Below are positions 11,723 to 13,006 of a stretch of 13,006 nt of DNA, piece by piece (within the stretch, counting starts at the first letter, position 1; every line of letters starts with the position of its first letter). A program made the translations under genes and the position numbers. Source of the stretch: Rubrivivax sp. GTDB taxonomy: Bacteria > Pseudomonadota > Gammaproteobacteria > Burkholderiales > Burkholderiaceae_C. The stretch is taken from positions 1-13,006 of the forward strand of contig JAIXSD010000311.1 of assembly GCA_027484885.1 (NCBI GenBank), written 5' to 3'. Under the pieces are notes generated by a model. It was not told the origin of the DNA, searched no databases, and was given only the letters and a program-made list of their open reading frames with translations.

Positions 11723-13006
11723 TTGCTGATGGCGCGAAACACGGTCTGGCTGAGGCCGTCGTTGAGGGGCAGGCCTGTGCCACTGCCGTCGCTCTTCCAG
11801 TCGATGCCCAGGGCTTCGAAGACCTTGAGGCAGTCGCGGTCGGTGCCGGCGGACATGCAGCCCTGGGCACCGCCCTGGTTGATGGTGATGTTGGTACCGG
11901 CCAGCAGGGCGGCGATGTCCACGGCGATCTTTTGCGAGGCGGCATCGAACGAAGGCAGATGGACGATGCCGCGGTTGGGCTTGGCGCAGACCACGGTGCC
12001 CAGGCCGGCATTGCCGGTGCAGGAGGTGGAGCCCAGGTGCACGAAGAAGGAATCGCTGGCCCAGCCGCCGCCGCTGGGCTGGGTCACCTCGATCTTCATG
12101 AACTTGCGCCCGGCCTGCCAGCTCCAGCCCATGGCCGCGTTGTCCAGCGGTGCCGGGGCCGAGGAGGTTTGGCTGTGGTTGAGCGAGTGCGGCACACCCA
12201 GGGTGGCGCGGAATCCCACATAACGACCCGCCGGCACGGTGCCACTGAGCCAGGCATTGCTGGCCGCGGTGGTGGGCTCGGGCGAGTCGGCACAGCTGCC
12301 GCTGCCGTCTTCCAGGTCGATCAGGGTGACCGAGTCCCCGTTGGTGGCGCTGTGGTTCCAGCCGTTGTTGGCCGTCAAGCGGATGGGCACCAGACTGCCA
12401 TCGGCGCGGATCAGGCTGGCTCCGCTCAAGTAGAAGCGGAAGTCCAACAGGCGAGAGACTGCGGCCGTGCTGCCCATGGGCGGCAGGGGCTGGGTGCAAC
12501 TGACCGGCGTGCTGCCGGCCACGGCCGCGAACTGGATGGCGACCTGCCGGTCGGCGTTGAGCGTCGCCGCCAGTCCACCGCGGGCGCGTGCCACCTGGAT
12601 GGCGGCCGCCAGGCTGCTGGCGCGATCAAACAGCAGGCGGTTCAGGTCGGTGATCAGCTGGGCATCGCTGTCGCCCGCACGGATCGGGCCGGCCAGCAGA
12701 TCGGCGGCCGGTGTGGCCAGGCTCAGGCTGGCCAGTTCGCCACGCAGCCAGCTCTTGCCGGCCTCGAAGTTGCTGCTGGCTGGTGGTGAAGCCAACTGGT
12801 TGCCGGCGGCGAACACATTGGCCGGGCTGTCGGCGAAGGCATGGGCCAGGCTCAATTCCGACAGCGGGCTCAGCTGGACCGTGCCGCCCAGGCGGTCGAC
12901 CCAGCCATGCAGCCTTTGGCTGTTGGTTTGGTTGCCGACGCTGCCGCCCTGGGCCTGGAACAGGCAGGGGGCGGTGGCACCCAGCAGCTTGATGCTGAAG
13001 CCGCCC
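11719..13006 (-). CDS. mbnP: MbnP-family copper protein with N-terminal extension (5' end outside window)
   Basis: The frame stays open to the right edge, so only the last 428 residues are seen; a TTG at 12855 is inside the gene and is not its start. About residues 153-428 are an MbnP domain ('metallo-mystery pair four-Cys' family): VAIQFAAVAGSTPVSC, LLDFRFYLSG, VTLIDLEDGSGSC, GRYVGFRATLGVPHSLNHS, AAMGWSWQAGRKFMKIE, FVHLGSTSC, CAKPNR, GCMSAGTDRDC. Cys are at 170, 238, 329, 340, 383 and 392. W294 in WSW (codon 12124-12126) is the predicted kynurenine site. M292 and H277 are candidate copper ligands by analogy with the His/Met site of the Methylosinus protein. Residues 1-152 are extra: GATAPCLFQAQGG and TVQLSPLSELSLAHAF resemble an N-terminal region common in secreted Burkholderiales proteins, which I cannot name. 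It probably binds Cu(I) outside the cytoplasm. MbnH follows with an ATGA overlap. Confidence 0.92.
   Translation of the reverse strand, partial: GGFSIKLLGATAPCLFQAQGGSVGNQTNSQRLHGWVDRLGGTVQLSPLSELSLAHAFADSPANVFAAGNQLASPPASSNFEAGKSWLRGELASLSLATPAADLLAGPIRAGDSDAQLITDLNRLLFDRASSLAAAIQVARARGGLAATLNADRQVAIQFAAVAGSTPVSCTQPLPPMGSTAAVSRLLDFRFYLSGASLIRADGSLVPIRLTANNGWNHSATNGDSVTLIDLEDGSGSCADSPEPTTAASNAWLSGTVPAGRYVGFRATLGVPHSLNHSQTSSAPAPLDNAAMGWSWQAGRKFMKIEVTQPSGGGWASDSFFVHLGSTSCTGNAGLGTVVCAKPNRGIVHLPSFDAASQKIAVDIAALLAGTNITINQGGAQGCMSAGTDRDCLKVFEALGIDWKSDGSGTGLPLNDGLSQTVFRAISK

Noticed and set aside
12853..12855. TTG as the start of the MbnP gene
   Set aside because: The frame is open for 50 more codons to the window edge with protein-like sequence, and no signal peptide follows the TTG, although MbnP must be exported.
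1..13006. CRISPR arrays, tRNA or rRNA genes, insertion sequences, phage genes
   Set aside because: I saw no regularly spaced repeats, no tRNA-like fold, no transposase or integrase motifs, and no terminal inverted repeats with target duplications.

Overview
The window is high-GC DNA, and every credible gene in it lies on the minus strand, so it reads from right to left. Three things suggest a betaproteobacterium of the Burkholderiales (Rubrivivax/Roseateles/Leptothrix-like): the strong G/C bias at third codon positions, a PEP-CTERM protein, and a chemoreceptor with an Ala/Pro-rich tail ending in a WxxF motif. This placement is inferred; no marker gene is present.

In transcription order (right to left): (1) the 3' part of a gene (11719-13006, cut by the window edge) whose C-terminal half is an MbnP-type copper protein ('metallo-mystery pair four-Cys' family). 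It carries the WxW motif whose first Trp is oxidised to kynurenine in the characterised homologue. (2) MbnH, the di-heme MauG-like partner lipoprotein (10529-11722), coupled to it by an ATGA overlap. (3) A probable outer-membrane beta-barrel (9286-10563) whose start overlaps the end of mbnH. (4) A Trp-rich PEP-CTERM protein (8361-9188). (5) An unusually large second di-heme cytochrome c peroxidase/MauG-superfamily protein (6021-8261). (6) A small DUF2946 protein (5540-5959). (7) A TonB-dependent receptor with an N-terminal CxxC (2912-5341). (8) A DUF1775/YcnI-like protein (2319-2885). (9) A chemoreceptor (406-2151), followed by a 3' untranslated region and a clear intrinsic terminator (about 188-220). 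About 190 bases beyond that hold no recognisable gene.

Genes 1 to 8 read as one envelope locus, most likely for copper handling. MbnP/MbnH, DUF1775 and DUF2946 are each linked to copper by family knowledge or recurrent context, and a TonB receptor would bring a metal or metal chelate across the outer membrane. No methanobactin precursor or mbnB/mbnC genes are visible, so this is a non-methanobactin MbnP/MbnH context. The chemoreceptor may simply be a neighbour.

The most interesting possibility is that the locus holds two enzyme-substrate sets. MbnH acts on MbnP, here fused to an extra N-terminal region. The second, much larger di-heme enzyme is encoded directly after a Trp-rich PEP-CTERM protein and a barrel of unknown function. 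That second pairing is inference from gene order.
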